A DNA stretch of 64,000 nucleotides, from assembly GCF_910592395.1 (NCBI RefSeq), contig NC_088315.1, positions 6,698,501 to 6,762,500 of the forward strand. The letters are read 5' to 3'. Under the pieces are notes generated by a model. That model was not told the DNA's origin, did no database searches, and saw nothing but the letters and a program-made list of their open reading frames with translations. Made by a program: the position numbers and the translations under genes. This stretch comes from Lineus longissimus (taxonomy: Eukaryota; Nemertea; Pilidiophora; Heteronemertea; Lineidae). This document shows, piece after piece, positions 41,726-53,983 of this stretch (position 1 is the stretch's first letter; the number at the start of each line of letters is the position of its first letter).

Positions 41726-43058
41726 CCAATCAGCTCTACTCGATGAAAATTAATTTGGTCCGATCCACCTAGCTGGCCCGGCCTAGTATTTAGCGAATCG
41801 CTGACGCAAGCGGCCTAGTGATGGATTCCTCGCTCATGCCACAGTCAGTGGTGGAATCCTCGCAAGTCGTATAAATTGGTATTGTTATCCGAGGTCATGT
41901 TTTTCTGACGATCTATCTCAGTAGGCCTAATATAAAATGTCAAGGAAGGCACTAAAAGATTTTCCTTAAAAAGGAGAGGGATGAATAATATGTGACCTTT
42001 TAATGGATATGCCCCAAACTTTGATCTTTTAACGGCATTCTCGTGTTCTTTATTGCATAATCTAGCAGCGTTTGACATACTTGTATCAGCGTTATCTATT
42101 ATTGTCCTTCATTTCACAAACAATGCGTCCTTTTTATCTGATATGATAAAAATGTGAGTGATGGTATAAACTTACAGCAAAAGGGCCTTATAATGATTTC
42201 TTACGACCAGATATTCATAATGAGTCGCTCATCTTACCTTTGTGATATGACCAATGCACATGAATATGACCTTGATGTATATGGCAACTCCTTGTCGATT
42301 TCGCCAAGTTGCATTTCATCAAACATACCGATTTTCCCATCTCTACGTTTAAGTGTAAATGTACGCAGATGATGCATGCATGTATTAGCATTATCAGGGT
42401 ATACATTCCAATGCTACACTGGACAGGTATTGGGATATTCAACTTTAAATAGCTGGACGCTTTTTCTTGCACACCCGATATATATGCTTCATGATCATAG
42501 TTATGTTGATATAGACAGGCATAAATCCCCATTTCCATCGCTAGGCAAGTTTTCTTTCACTTGTATCCAGTCATTCAGATTGATAAAGAAAACCCAGAGA
42601 AAGACCAGGCGGTTAAACAATATGATCTTAGTCGACACCAGAAGCTTAGTGGCAATAATGGGTAGGATAAATATCATATAGTTTGTCCTTTCCATGAATA
42701 TCAGCGAACTATTTCTAAAATAAATTGATGAGCTTTGACGTCTGCGTGATTTCCTCCCGTGATTCATAGCGTGCGTGTCATTGATTGGTTGATTTGAATC
42801 CTCACAGGCGCTGCAGTGACAGGGCGTTACCAATACACAATGGTGGTATGCGCTACACATCATTAATATCGAACCCCAGCGCCGCGGAATCTGGAGAGAG
42901 ATCACACGCATCGGGAATGCGATTCGCTTCAAATATCGTAACGGTAACACTCATTCGCTAGCAACTCGAAGTGACACAAAAAGTGCTTAAGTACACCGTA
43001 TCTACTTCGTCAGGTCATTTGCCATTTGACAGCTCTAGGAGGAACATCGTGTTGCGCT

Positions 43059-43064
43059 TATAAA
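43059..43064 (+). promoter_or_regulatory. TATA box of a signal-peptide gene
   Basis: TATAAA followed by GG, 72 bp upstream of the ATG at 43131. A transcription start near 43090 would leave a 5' UTR of about 40 nt without another ATG. Confidence 0.5.
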
Positions 43065-43130
43065 GGACTTTCCATTCATAGAAAGGCTAGAACTACAGGA
43101 CCAGATAAGAGGAGAAAGTTTTAAGAGAAT

Positions 43131-43188
43131 ATGCCATCCCCCGTGGTCAAGCTTACGCTTGGCGTAGCCATCCTGACATTTATACAAG
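43131..43188 (+). CDS. Probable first coding exon with signal peptide, gene unidentified
   Basis: An ATG with a purine at -3 (GAATATG) codes for MPSPVVKLTLGVAILTFIQ and then runs into a donor (CAAG|GTAAAG) in phase 1. It has a short polar start, one Lys, a hydrophobic core and small residues, as a secretory signal peptide does. A phase-1 junction after the signal peptide is the usual design of genes for modular secreted or membrane proteins. I searched downstream for a phase-1 continuation and found only a weak candidate at 49502, so the rest may lie beyond the window. The product is unknown. Confidence 0.5.
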
Positions 43189-46100
43189 GTAAAGTCATTT
43201 CTTTTATAAGCCATTCTTTGTCCAGTTATGTTTTCATCTTTGTTGTTCGTATATTGTTTTTTTTCTTTCTACAGTAAGCGCATAATAAAAAAAGATTCTT
43301 GATTCATATTATAAAAGTCAACGATACTTAAATAATCCATTAAGGAATCGCTATCAGAACCGTTGTAATGTTTTTGAGTGTTTCCGTTTTTGAGTGATTC
43401 CCCTCGGTGTTAAGACGCTGACTGACAGATTGACACGTTTTTATTTGTTTCCCCCTGTTAAGATGGCATGGTCTCTGTAGTTATTTATTGTTTGGAAATA
43501 CTGAAATGTACGGAACAACCAAAAATGTTACTGCGGGTAATAGCTGCCTTAGCTTGTAAAAGACAAATACGTGTATGTCCTATTATGGTTCGATGGGTTC
43601 CTATGACTTTAGACATGTCGGAAAAGGTTAAACTCGATTGAGCACTCTAAAATCTGCCCCGAGCCCCAGCGAATTCAGTATGGTGTTTCAAATTAATATG
43701 CTAGTATATGCCGCAGTGGCAGGCCGTAACAGACTAGCGAAATCATTTAAGGCTGGTAAACGTAGGGGCGAAAGGAACTGAAAGAAGTGAATTTCAACCT
43801 TCAATAAGGCCGTCCGACGAAGCAAGCCCGTAACCGGTCTATCAATCTAAATCACCTTCCTGGGATTACGCTCGTGAGTGATGTGATACAGATCCGTGTC
43901 AGCATAAAAATCACCATCAAAACAATAGTATGTTTGATGGTACGCTATTTTATAACTAATGGGCTTTTCGCCCAAGGTTTATCAGTCAGGATAAGTCTAA
44001 AATAGGTGAGCTTGGCGACCTCAAATGAAAAATCAGCAGACGTCCTCAGTATATTTCCAGTCGTTCAGTTTTTGCTGCCCGCTTTATTTAGAAATAGGTT
44101 TGTCCGTCAAGCGATGTTTTCCTTCCTTAAGGCCATATGAAGATTATAACTATGCTTCTCGTCCACACTCATAAGAAAGAAAGAAAGAAATTCCCTAAAT
44201 TATGGTATCTATAATATATGTTTGATCCAATCAGGAAGGATATACATGTACAATACATAATCAGCGGTATTGACAACACGACGGCACACGTCTGGGCTGA
44301 CGTAAAACGCAATAAAGTGGTGGCAAAAAACGAAAACAAAGATAAGGAAAACAACTTTTTGGCGGCGGCAGTAGAGAACGGAAGGAATAGTTTATTTTTA
44401 GCTGGCCTTTAGAGACAAATAGAGACATTACACTTCTTTCAAAACACCCTCCTACGCGGAGCAGCATCAACGTCTGCAGACATGTCGCACTTTTTGCAGT
44501 AAAATATTATTTTACAAAGAAGCCTACTTTTGTTTCCTGTCACGATACAGACACAAAAGAACATGTCTGTCTATCATATAAAATCACTGAAATGAAAATA
44601 TAGGATACGGGCGACGCCCTGGAGATGCACGCGATTCAACGTATTTTTTCGTTGGCGTCATCATTTTACCGTAATGCCTACAGAGGAGGTTGGCATGTGT
44701 GCAATTTTATTTAGTTTTGTCAACAGACTGTTCATAAAAAGGTTTTCGAGCCTTTAAAATATAGCGGTGTACATCAAGAAGTTTTTTTCGGGTACATTTT
44801 TGTGCAGGCCGAAAAACCTTAAGATTCGTCAAAAGCTAAAAACCTTTATATTTCAATAGTAAAAAGGGTCTGTGTATCAAAGGACTTGAGAATAAAACGC
44901 CAAGAACTATTTATCTTTAAGAGTTAAGGGTCTACATAAGAACATAAAGCTCAAAACATTTTGTAAATGTTTTTGACCATAACTTCGCCGAAATATAACT
45001 TACTACATGTATACGGCCAGCAGGCCACTCAGCTCAGTGCTCACGGATTATATTAAGCTTTCCTTCGTCTGCCACTCCATCAGAGGCTGTAGTAGCCCTA
45101 AGCTAAATAGTGTATTTTTAATTGTCGCTAGTTTTCCGGGCTATTGTCTATTTCAATTATAGATACAGACAACGTCAAGAAGACCAGTGTCTCGCAGGAT
45201 TTATACCATTAGTTTCCCTTTTACCAACTAGATTGTACAATTGAGTAGCTGTCCGCATTTCAACAGTTTAGGCACTTCCTCACCAGTGTGGTTGCAGTGG
45301 GCGTGAGACAAAAATGGAGTTTTATCTCCTCCTCTGTCAAATAAAGTGGTGCAATTATAGCCCTTTTAAAATTATTATGTGTTAATTAATGTCTGCTGCC
45401 AGCTTTTTTTGGACGCTAGAGGGGATATAGTTGTCTAAAATATACAGGTTGTCAGTAAAGATGGATATCTAGAACGAGAAAGCGAAATTAAATTCTGTCA
45501 AAAGTGTCATGCAGGAAAGAGGACTACAGTGTACACACCTTCAGACTCATCCCTATTCTCAAAGCAGACTCCTCCTCTGAAACAAACACAAGCAGTTTGG
45601 CCAATGTTCCAGTACGTTGATTGCGTTACAGGAAGTCCAGTCAATTGACAAATGTTCTTTGCTGTTTCGGAGCAGCAACTTCACAGTGATGCCGTGATGT
45701 AAATGTACTAACCTTATCAAGGGTCAGTTCGTTGTCAAATCGTTCATGAGGGTTCAGGGCTTTGACACTAGAATCGGCACGTTCGGCGAACATTTGCTTG
45801 TAATACAGCTAACTAACGTTGCTGGAACAATTTGGCCTATAGCTGCTGACGACAAAATCGGCAACACTCCTCAGCCTCCGGGATCACTTGGAAAATGTAA
45901 AACCAGAAGTAACCCACTCTCGGGAATAGATTTAAAAGCACGCTTAATGTTTAATCAGAGAGGTGTTGTTAAAGACATGTTTGCAAATCATTCTTTCGTG
46001 TTAATGTTTTAACAATTGAAGTCTGTAATGGAATACCTTCTTCCTTTGTCTCAGACGCTTCAGGTAATGTTAGGAAGTATGAAATAGTAATGTGCTTAAT

Positions 46101-46460
46101 TGCGAGAGATATCAACAACTACATGTCCTGAGGCAACAGATCTCAGACTGGAGAATAGCTGTACTGTGTATGGCTTATTCATTTGTAGACTGAAGAAACT
46201 GTCAACATATTTTACCTCTGATTGGTAAATTCTTGTCATTCGAATAGCCAGGGACGCCGTTACATCGTCGAGTGTCTTCGAAATGTAAGCCACCATGCTA
46301 TTGGTTCCTCGCAGCGAGTTTAAGCTGCCTCAAGAACTTGATAATGTTATTCGAACAGTTAATGTCAAATGAACTAATAGAACGTTCATCATTACGTACA
46401 CACAAAAGAAATTTAAACAGAAGGCATTTGTTTGCTGATACTAAGAGTACATTCTAGAAA
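43189..46460. other. No gene seen; possible intron of the 43131 gene
   Basis: AT-rich. A short (AAGA)n run lies near 44171-44190. No acceptor followed by a coding-like frame was found. Confidence 0.4.
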
Positions 46461-46462
46461 GG

Positions 46463-46726
46463 ACCAGACGGCTCAGTTGGCTGAGACGGCCAGTCTTTTC
46501 ACTTCCCGACATTTTCGACTGTTATGAACCGCGAAATAAAAATTAAAGTTCTACATGTATTTCTAATATAACGATAGGTCCTTGCTCCAAGCGCTTCGTC
46601 ATCCCAGACAATTCAAGTGTAATGTCGAAAAGTTAACATCGTGTTGGCGCTCATCAACTGATATTTGAACTCAAGGCCTCTCGGTCCGGAATGCAGCACT
46701 CTAAACACTAGGCCACCGCGTTCCTG
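46463..46726 (-). mobile_element. tRNA-derived SINE candidate, about 265 bp
   Basis: Read on the minus strand, the 5' end has an RNA polymerase III A-box (GTGGCCTAGTGTTTAGAG, 46698-46717) and a B-box-like GAGTTCAAATATC. The spacing is tRNA-like, so the head resembles a decayed tRNA. A non-tRNA body follows and ends in GACTGGCCGTCTCAGCC and AACTGAGCCGTCTGGTCC near 46463. It has several mismatches from a functional tRNA, so it is a SINE relic and not a tRNA gene. The end points are approximate. Confidence 0.55.
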
Positions 46727-48610
46727 TTATACTACCCCTAGATTATCAAAATAGTTTCATACTCCGAGAAAACATGAGTTGTAGAACCGAAGCTGTTGTT
46801 TTACAGTGTAATTATTGTCAAACTGGCATTATCCGTCCCTTACGATCTTTGAATGTGACATTTTTAACTCTGCTTCTGCGCACTTTCGCCAATTATATGT
46901 TTTAGTCGCTTTACAGGCGATAATGTTACCTGAATGGCAGGGTATGTATGAAATGTCACCTATTGTTGGTATAGTTATTCCCAGATATGACAGTCAGATG
47001 TGGTATTTAGTTCATTCCAACAAAAGTTGCGATATCCGTCCTACATGTATCTGCATATACTACGTGTCAATGAGAAACCTACCTTACTTTTGATTCTTAG
47101 CGGCTCCTTTGGCCTGCTGGTGAATCAAATGTAACCAGATTTCTTAAATAGAATATTCTCTATGAGAATGAATAGATGAGAAAAAAAAAAGATTTCGTAC
47201 TCAAAATCAACTAGAGAATCATTGCCAATTGTGAAAACACTTTTCTTTCCGAAAGGGAACAATGAGCAGCATCAGCTAATAATTAAATAACACAATATCT
47301 CCACAACATATTGCGTAGTGTCTTGTTTGGTTTGAACATTTGATTAATTTTCATTAAAAAACAAGGGGGTTATTTTAAGAATAAAAAGGTAGTGCTTGTT
47401 TTATTTGACACGTAGTACATGCATGCTTTAACATGTCTAATGGATCATCATTTCCCTGTGTATACTGTTTATCACCTTTAGTGTTGCTAGTCAGGAAGAG
47501 ATCAGCCTAATTCGTGCATGACACCAAAAATGTCAAAGCACCTTTAATCTGTCGGAAAAGTATTCCGTTGTCTCCATTTACACTGTGATACATGTAACAA
47601 CAGTATATTTCATATGTGTGATTTGCGACTACAATCCGCTGCCGCCAAAACGAGGTATCAAGCAATTGAATTGAAAACAATGCTACACTGCAACCAAGGT
47701 GGTTTAGAACTTTACTCAAAGCCGTTTGTGAAACTAATTCAATTAAATAACACCTTGTTTTATGTCTTAACTAAACAAGATCGATTTCAACCATTCGGCA
47801 CCAAGGTTACGACACTATATTGGTTTCCTTGCAATTTGTGGACCATCAAATGATAACTCCGTCGCTAATTTACTACCCAATGCTATCCTCAAATTAACTT
47901 AAGACATCGCGAGCAGTACACACCGAACAGATCGTTCTCAATGACCGTTATTGGTGACATTACTAATCTGCAACCTGACTCTTGATTTAATTAGATGGCT
48001 CGGATACAACCATGCATGAACAACCAACAACATGAAAGCGGAGCCTCTTAACACTGAAAAGCAATTGGAAGTAATTATACGCCAAACAGATAGTTTTTTC
48101 GACTTCTTTGGTGAAACTAGAAAGTCGTCTCTTTAGTAAAATCGTTTCCTGGAATTATCCTTGTTGAGGAAATAGTAGATACTACAATTTAAGTTTGATG
48201 GAGGGAGCCCAATTGAATTCGGTAAAAGTAGAAATGATCAAACCATTTTTGCGCAGATTGATGCAGAGCATCCCTGTTACTGCCAAAGAACTATAAAACT
48301 GGGTGTTACAAACTCTGTGGAATACCTTCACCAGGAAGAATTACATTTGAGTGGCCTTTTTCGGGACGTGCATTCATGCTGCGGTCGATTCTCACTTCGT
48401 TCTGCCTAAGCGGTTGAAAGTGTTGTAGCGTAAGATTCGAATGTAACTCTATTCATCAAGCTAAATTTCGTGGGAGGCAGCCAATACATAGATTTTGATA
48501 CGATGTGCTCCTACCTCCCAAGCATGCCTCCCTATCACACCAAACATTTGATTTTTTTTAAAATTACGACGCGGCTTTCGTATATACATGTTTGTACATG
48601 TACATTAATC

Positions 48611-48740
48611 CCAAAGGTACAGTATAAATGTGTCATATTAAGGAAAATATTTATGAAGATTAAACAACGCTATGTCCAAAGGTACAGTATAAATGTGTCA
48701 TATTAAGGAAAATATTTATGAAGATTAAACAACGCTATGT
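48611..48740 (+). repeat. 65-bp perfect tandem duplication
   Basis: Two identical adjacent copies (48611-48675 and 48676-48740) starting CCAAAGGTACAGTATAAATG and ending AACGCTATGT. Perfect identity means a recent event or an assembly artefact. Confidence 0.95.
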
Positions 48741-50819
48741 ATATGATTCTAAGCAATTGGTGAATATACATTTTTATTGTACATTGAAAAGGATTTTTTT
48801 CTTCTTCAAAATTGAGATGTCTAGCACATTAGTGCATCAAGGGTATCTATTCTTAGTAATAACACCAAAAGCAGACTTTGAACTAAAGCGCGTTCACTCA
48901 GAAGTAAAACCTTTCCTTGAACTACGCATTGCTAAAGTGTGAAGTGGTGTCTTCGATGCTCTGGAACAGAGGAACGAGTCCTAAAAAGGAGCGGACTCAC
49001 ACTGGGAAATAGACTATGAAACGTCTCTCTCTTTTACAGCAATACGAAATATCCTTTTGAAAGTCTTTTGATGTGATACTGACTAAGAAAATAACAGATT
49101 GCTTCAATAGTGCACTGGATGCCAATTAGGAGTTGATTCTGGGTATGGTTGACATTTATGTCTGAGGCATATGTTTGTTAGAGAGAGAGACAGAATCACG
49201 GCCGATATATGTATAGGTTTGCCTCTAATTAAAGATACGTGCTTACTTTCAAGAGGAAATGCCACACAATAGAAACAGACAAGTATAGAGCTTGTGCAGC
49301 GCATTGTTTCTTCTTACAGCTAATACTCCTCAGATACTAGATTTAAAGGGCCTGGTCTCAGTTGTGTGGTAAGGGTAAACCGTGAGAAAACAGCATCCTT
49401 TTTTTAAAGCCTCTTACTTTGGCTAGACGGCTTGAACTCTAGACATGTAGAACACAATAAACTGGTTTAAACTGATAAAAGGTCATTTTCTTTTGTCTTC
49501 AGCATATATCATGGCGGCTGTATATACTAGTATATATGATGAAACCAGGCAAATAGAAGTGGGTGGACTTTGGTTGAAGCTTTGGTGTGTTTTCTGCTCT
49601 CAGTAATTTATCACCGGCAGTAAACCTTTCTGTCAAACAGCAAAACAAGAACCATGGACCAGCGGTCAAGAAGTCCCTGGTCCCTGATCAGTAAGAATTG
49701 GTCTGGATACTTTTATCCTTATCAGCAATACATACAGGTGACGGTCTTCTTTACAAAACCACACGGCAGTATTGCATCTTGATATCCCAAAGAACATATT
49801 CCTGATTCAAGCCATGTAAATGAAAATGATCTTAGCTTTGATGGAAACGACTTCCAAATTTCATTCTTTTTGTCGTCCAGTCAAATCCTATATTGACAGG
49901 ACTACCATGAAATCCCATCCCTTAAAGATCAAACGGTAACGTTGAAATACAGGATCAATCTTTCAATAACAGTAATATAATACGGTAAAAGAAGGTTCCG
50001 ACATTTCCAATGTCGCGTTCTGAAGTTTGGCGTCTCCTGAAACCGCGCGCGCGACGATGCACTCTAACTTTCATTCTTTAAAATACCAATCTCTTTTGCT
50101 CACCACCATGAAATAGTGGAAGTATCGTACTGAGTAAGCGCTTTTATCTCATTTATCACATGAACATACGAGCCCCTGGTAAATAATCGGCGCGATGAGA
50201 ACCCGGTGCTTCCTAATCGATAGGTACTGTCAAGTAGCGGAGACAAACCTAGAATATCTTCATCCGATCGGGTGCACCACGTCTAAGAAATGCAACTTAT
50301 TAGCTACAAGGCTGAGAATATGACTAATTGTTGAAGCAATGCAATCTTCCTGAAAAATAGCCCCAAACGTTCCATATTCAGATTACAAGCTAATAAAACA
50401 GGTCCAATAATAACTATTGGTATTATATCAACAGAATCTTCCTCTCTGAGAGCAACGGCCTCTTTCTTTTCACCTTTTGTGCACTCCTTTGTTATTTGAG
50501 GCCACTCGTAGCCGCTGCCTTGGCTGACGATCTTTCTCCTTCTGTCCGCATGAACAAAGATAAACGCGGATGACTATTGAGTTCTAGTCTCGTCAGCTAA
50601 ACCTTTTCGCATCCAAACAAAATTAAAATTTCTTTGTACAAATGAAAGCAGTATTTTCTTCTTCCTTTCTACACACAAGTTTTTGCAGACTGATGAATTC
50701 GTGTACATGTATACATGTACATCATCAGCACCAGGGTTTTTTTTATTTCTAAGTTGGTAAAAAAGAAAGATTCAGGATGAAATTGTTTTGAAGATGACAT
50801 TAAGAGAACCTTGATACTG

Positions 50820-50890
50820 TGAACAGCCACATTTATATTTCTGCGATTCGCAAAAATTTTCACGATTTTTATTTCGACGATTTTTCAAAT
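50820..50890 (-). repeat. Dispersed TTCGCGAAA-type repeat piece, inverted
   Basis: GAACAGCCACATTTATATTT then TGCGATTCGCAAAAATTTTC and ACGATTTTTATTTCGACGA. It is the reverse-orientation, more decayed relative of the pieces at 32665 and 41155. Confidence 0.35.
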
Positions 50891-52314
50891 TTTTTCTACA
50901 ATGTTTTTTCTGCAAAATTCGGTGTTCCAGATCGATGGGTTCAATCCCCAGCACAATATCGCCCCAGGTCACGATAGATTATCACTAGTATCATCGGATC
51001 AAGACGAACGACTAATATTTATCTGTAAAATTGCATGTCAAATTATACCTATACACCATATTCCCTTGTATAACGCCCCTTGGACTTATCATAGAGCAAA
51101 AATCCTTTTACTTCAAAGTAATAGTTTTTTGCATGAAGCTATAATGTACGTGTACACAAAATTGTGTGCAATTTCCAAGTCAAATTATAAGTTAAGATGA
51201 AACTTGGAGGTAACATCAGAAGATTAGAAACATTTTTGACTTGATAAACATCGGTAGGACATAACAATAGATGGTTTTGGCAATTATGGGCTTTGGTTAC
51301 CAGAGGTGTTCAAAGACACACAAATCCAAGCCATCAGTATTGCTGTTTAAGTGCTTAACACTGGTCATTATATGATAGGATTTCTGTTTTCAATCATTGA
51401 AGTCATATTTTAGGTCCTTTTTTGACTGATTAAAAATGCGATTGGTAAAAATTGGTGTTGGCTTCAAAGACAAAATACAGGGAGAGAGATTAAAATGAGT
51501 GGCAACAAACTTTTTTCAAATGAATCTCCAACCTGGGATTTGTCCTACAGCTCAAGCATGTCTAATCCAAAAGCTCTAACGTGTATTTAACTGTCCTTGC
51601 GCAAGCTCTGTCCTAAATACAATATGCACATGTTTTGACTGATCTCATTAATCTCAGGGACGAACCCCAATTACATGACGAAGCAATTAGTCATTAATCC
51701 ATCTCACCTTAATACGTTTCAATGGAAGGTAAAGTGAACATGTATGTTAACTGCGGAATGGAGAATTTGCGCGGAGTAAATCAGGGAAACTATTTGTTTG
51801 ATTTGCCTAAAAGCATTTTAGGGATTGTAATATACTCGAGCAATTTCATGATGAGGCATTTGCGCTTTTTAACTGGTGGTTTTGTTTTATGTTTGTTTTT
51901 ATTGTCATTTTAAAAGTAAAAATGGTCTTATTTGATTGATGAAGGTCTGGTTAATGTGGCAGTCGTAAAGAGATTGGGCCGGGGTCTTTGATAAAAAAGA
52001 TGTAAAATAGTATGGAATTGACCAAGCCAACCGATTGCCATTAACCGCATGTGATTCACTTCTGTGTTCGTCAGGCAAATTCCTGTCGTATCGTATAATC
52101 AACAAAGTCCGTGTAGGATGATTCTCTCAAATACTTGTTTTTCTGCTTCCTCTGCAGTACTTACCTTTTGACCAATTAATTTATTAAGAAAACAATACGT
52201 TATTCTTTTACGTTAAATACATCTGGAAACATGCTTCTTTCCAAAAATTAGAAGACAGTGATTCATCCCAGGTAAAGACATCTAACCATCTTCAGCGAAT
52301 CACTGGAGAATACT

Positions 52315-52740
52315 TTATTATTATTATTATTAAAAACATTTTTATAGCGCTTAACGTTGTTAAAACTTCTAAGCGCTTTACAATTTATAATAAAACAATA
52401 AAACATTAATACATGATAGAATAAAAGTCATTACTAAAGAAAACGTGCAATAAAACATTAATACATGATAGAATAAAAGTCATTACTAAAGAAAACGTGC
52501 AAGTGGGATTTAAAAAAAAAAAAAAAAAGAAAAAAAAAAGGATTCAAAAGAATTTCTTAAAAATATGAGTTTTTAGTGCAGTTTTAAAACGACCCAAGGT
52601 ACTCTGGCCACGAACACTATTTGGCAGCTCATTCCATAGCTTTGGTCCCGCCACTGCGAATGCAGAGGAGCCTATCACCCGGCTAACTACTAACGTAATA
52701 GATTCATGAGCGGAAACCTGAAAACATAAGCTAAATTTTG
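52315..52740 (-). mobile_element. 5'-truncated LINE (CR1/L2-like) 3' end
   Basis: On the minus strand a frame ending at 52544 has SSAFAVAGPKLWNELPNSVR and FKTALKTHIFKKFF, the C-terminal signature of many animal LINE reverse transcriptases. It is followed by a stop, an A/T-rich 3' UTR with the paired words AGCGCTT and AAGCGCT, and a terminal (TAATAA)n run at about 52317-52335. This is the expected tail of CR1/L2-type elements. Only about 57 residues of the polyprotein remain, so it is a dead copy. Confidence 0.85.
52396..52499 (+). repeat. 52-bp tandem duplication inside the LINE 3' UTR
   Basis: Two adjacent identical copies (52396-52447, 52448-52499) starting CAATAAAACATTAATACATG. The duplication lies between the stop codon and the tail of the LINE fragment. 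Confidence 0.95.
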
Positions 52741-53910
52741 GGAGAGTATACGAAAATTTGATCAACTAGAACCTAGAATTCCAATATATCCAATAAATAG
52801 TTTCATGTATAATCATAGAGTTATAAATGCATAGGCTTTCACTGCACTACTCATGACGAATAGATCTGATTTAGACATGTTTCTTTTTTCTCAAGGATAT
52901 GTATTTACTTTTACGTCACAAAATTATAACTCAATAAATCGTTAAAGTTCACCTATCATCCGTGTTGATGGTCTGTAATTTGTGAAAGAAAACCAATAGG
53001 TTTCCATCTAGCCTCCAGCTACCAAACAACATCTTTTTGTTTTCAACTTTATTTGATGTGTGGCTCATGATACTTGATTGAAAACTCAATGTTATGTTTT
53101 GAGTGAATGTTTGGTTCGATTTATCTCTTAGGGGTACTTTTAAGTATACGATTTGTTTTACCTAGCAATGGCAATATGTCCACCATAGTTAATGGGTTGG
53201 TCATAGAAACACTTGTTTTATTACACATGTATTTATTGATTTTCATCTTTTGCCAAAGGTCAGAGCGGGAGTATCTATTTGAAGAAATGCATCACATATT
53301 AACAACATGAATAAAGACTAGTCTTTTATTAAATTTTTCGGGAAGACAACTTTTATTTTCGATTTTTTTGACGACCCATATCCATTTGAGCACATAACGA
53401 AATAAAATGAGTATTTTTTTTCATTTGATAGAGTCTTGCTGTTATATGATATATTCATGCCTAGAATATACTCGAATAATCTAGTTATTAGTTTTACTAT
53501 TGGTTTCTGATAAATTTGATTGATTTCTCAGTTACTTCTGCGAGTGCGTTTAAATTTTGATAAGATGTATTGGTCTGTCATCCGACTCGTTATGTAAACA
53601 CGTTTTTACAAGAATCAATTAATACGGCTTCTGACTTAAATAAACGTAGGTGCGTGATAGAAAGGATTCCAGACCCAGAAATTGACTTTAAAGGTTTTTA
53701 AAATTTTCAAGAATTGATTTTTCCAGATTTTGGTCAAAATCGATTTTCATTACATAGCATATTCATATAGAAACTCCACCTTGCATTCTGTTGAGGTAGT
53801 TATCAAGATATGAAAATACTGAATCATCCATGCATAGATATGGCTATAATAACAGTATATCCATATCTCTTTTGTGCTTATAGTATCTCCACCCGTGAAT
53901 ATGATCTTCA

Positions 53911-53983
53911 GCGGCACCTCCCCTAGCGAATACCCTATCCATTCAGTAAGGATGCCCTCAATAGAGAGGTTCTACTGTTAGTT
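53911..53983. repeat. Short second copy of the MITE-like element
   Basis: The left end (CAGCGGCACCTCCCCTAGC) matches the left end of the element at 2998. The right end (ATAGAGAGGTTCTACTGT) is the inverted complement of the family end. About 73 bp, so an internally deleted copy. Confidence 0.5.

Larger units (their letters stand above)
30924..43058. other. 12 kb gene-poor region
   Basis: Apart from the open frame at 31462, I see only short ORFs without splice context. It holds TTCGCGAAA-type dispersed repeats (32665-32720, 41155-41215), degenerate GAT/ATC microsatellites (36675-36925, 38086-38278) and repeat copy A2. Shared words such as TGCGTTGACAAAACG are also present. Confidence 0.45.
46727..52314. 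other. No gene seen
   Basis: AT-rich intergenic or intronic DNA with the 65-bp tandem duplication at 48611-48740, a (CG)n run at 50043-50052 and repeat piece 50820-50890. A good acceptor at 49501 is followed by about 33 open codons and a stop, without further support. Confidence 0.4.

Noticed and set aside
50931-50960. GGGTTCAATCCCCAG, resembling a tRNA T-arm
   Set aside because: No matching A-box or acceptor stem around it.
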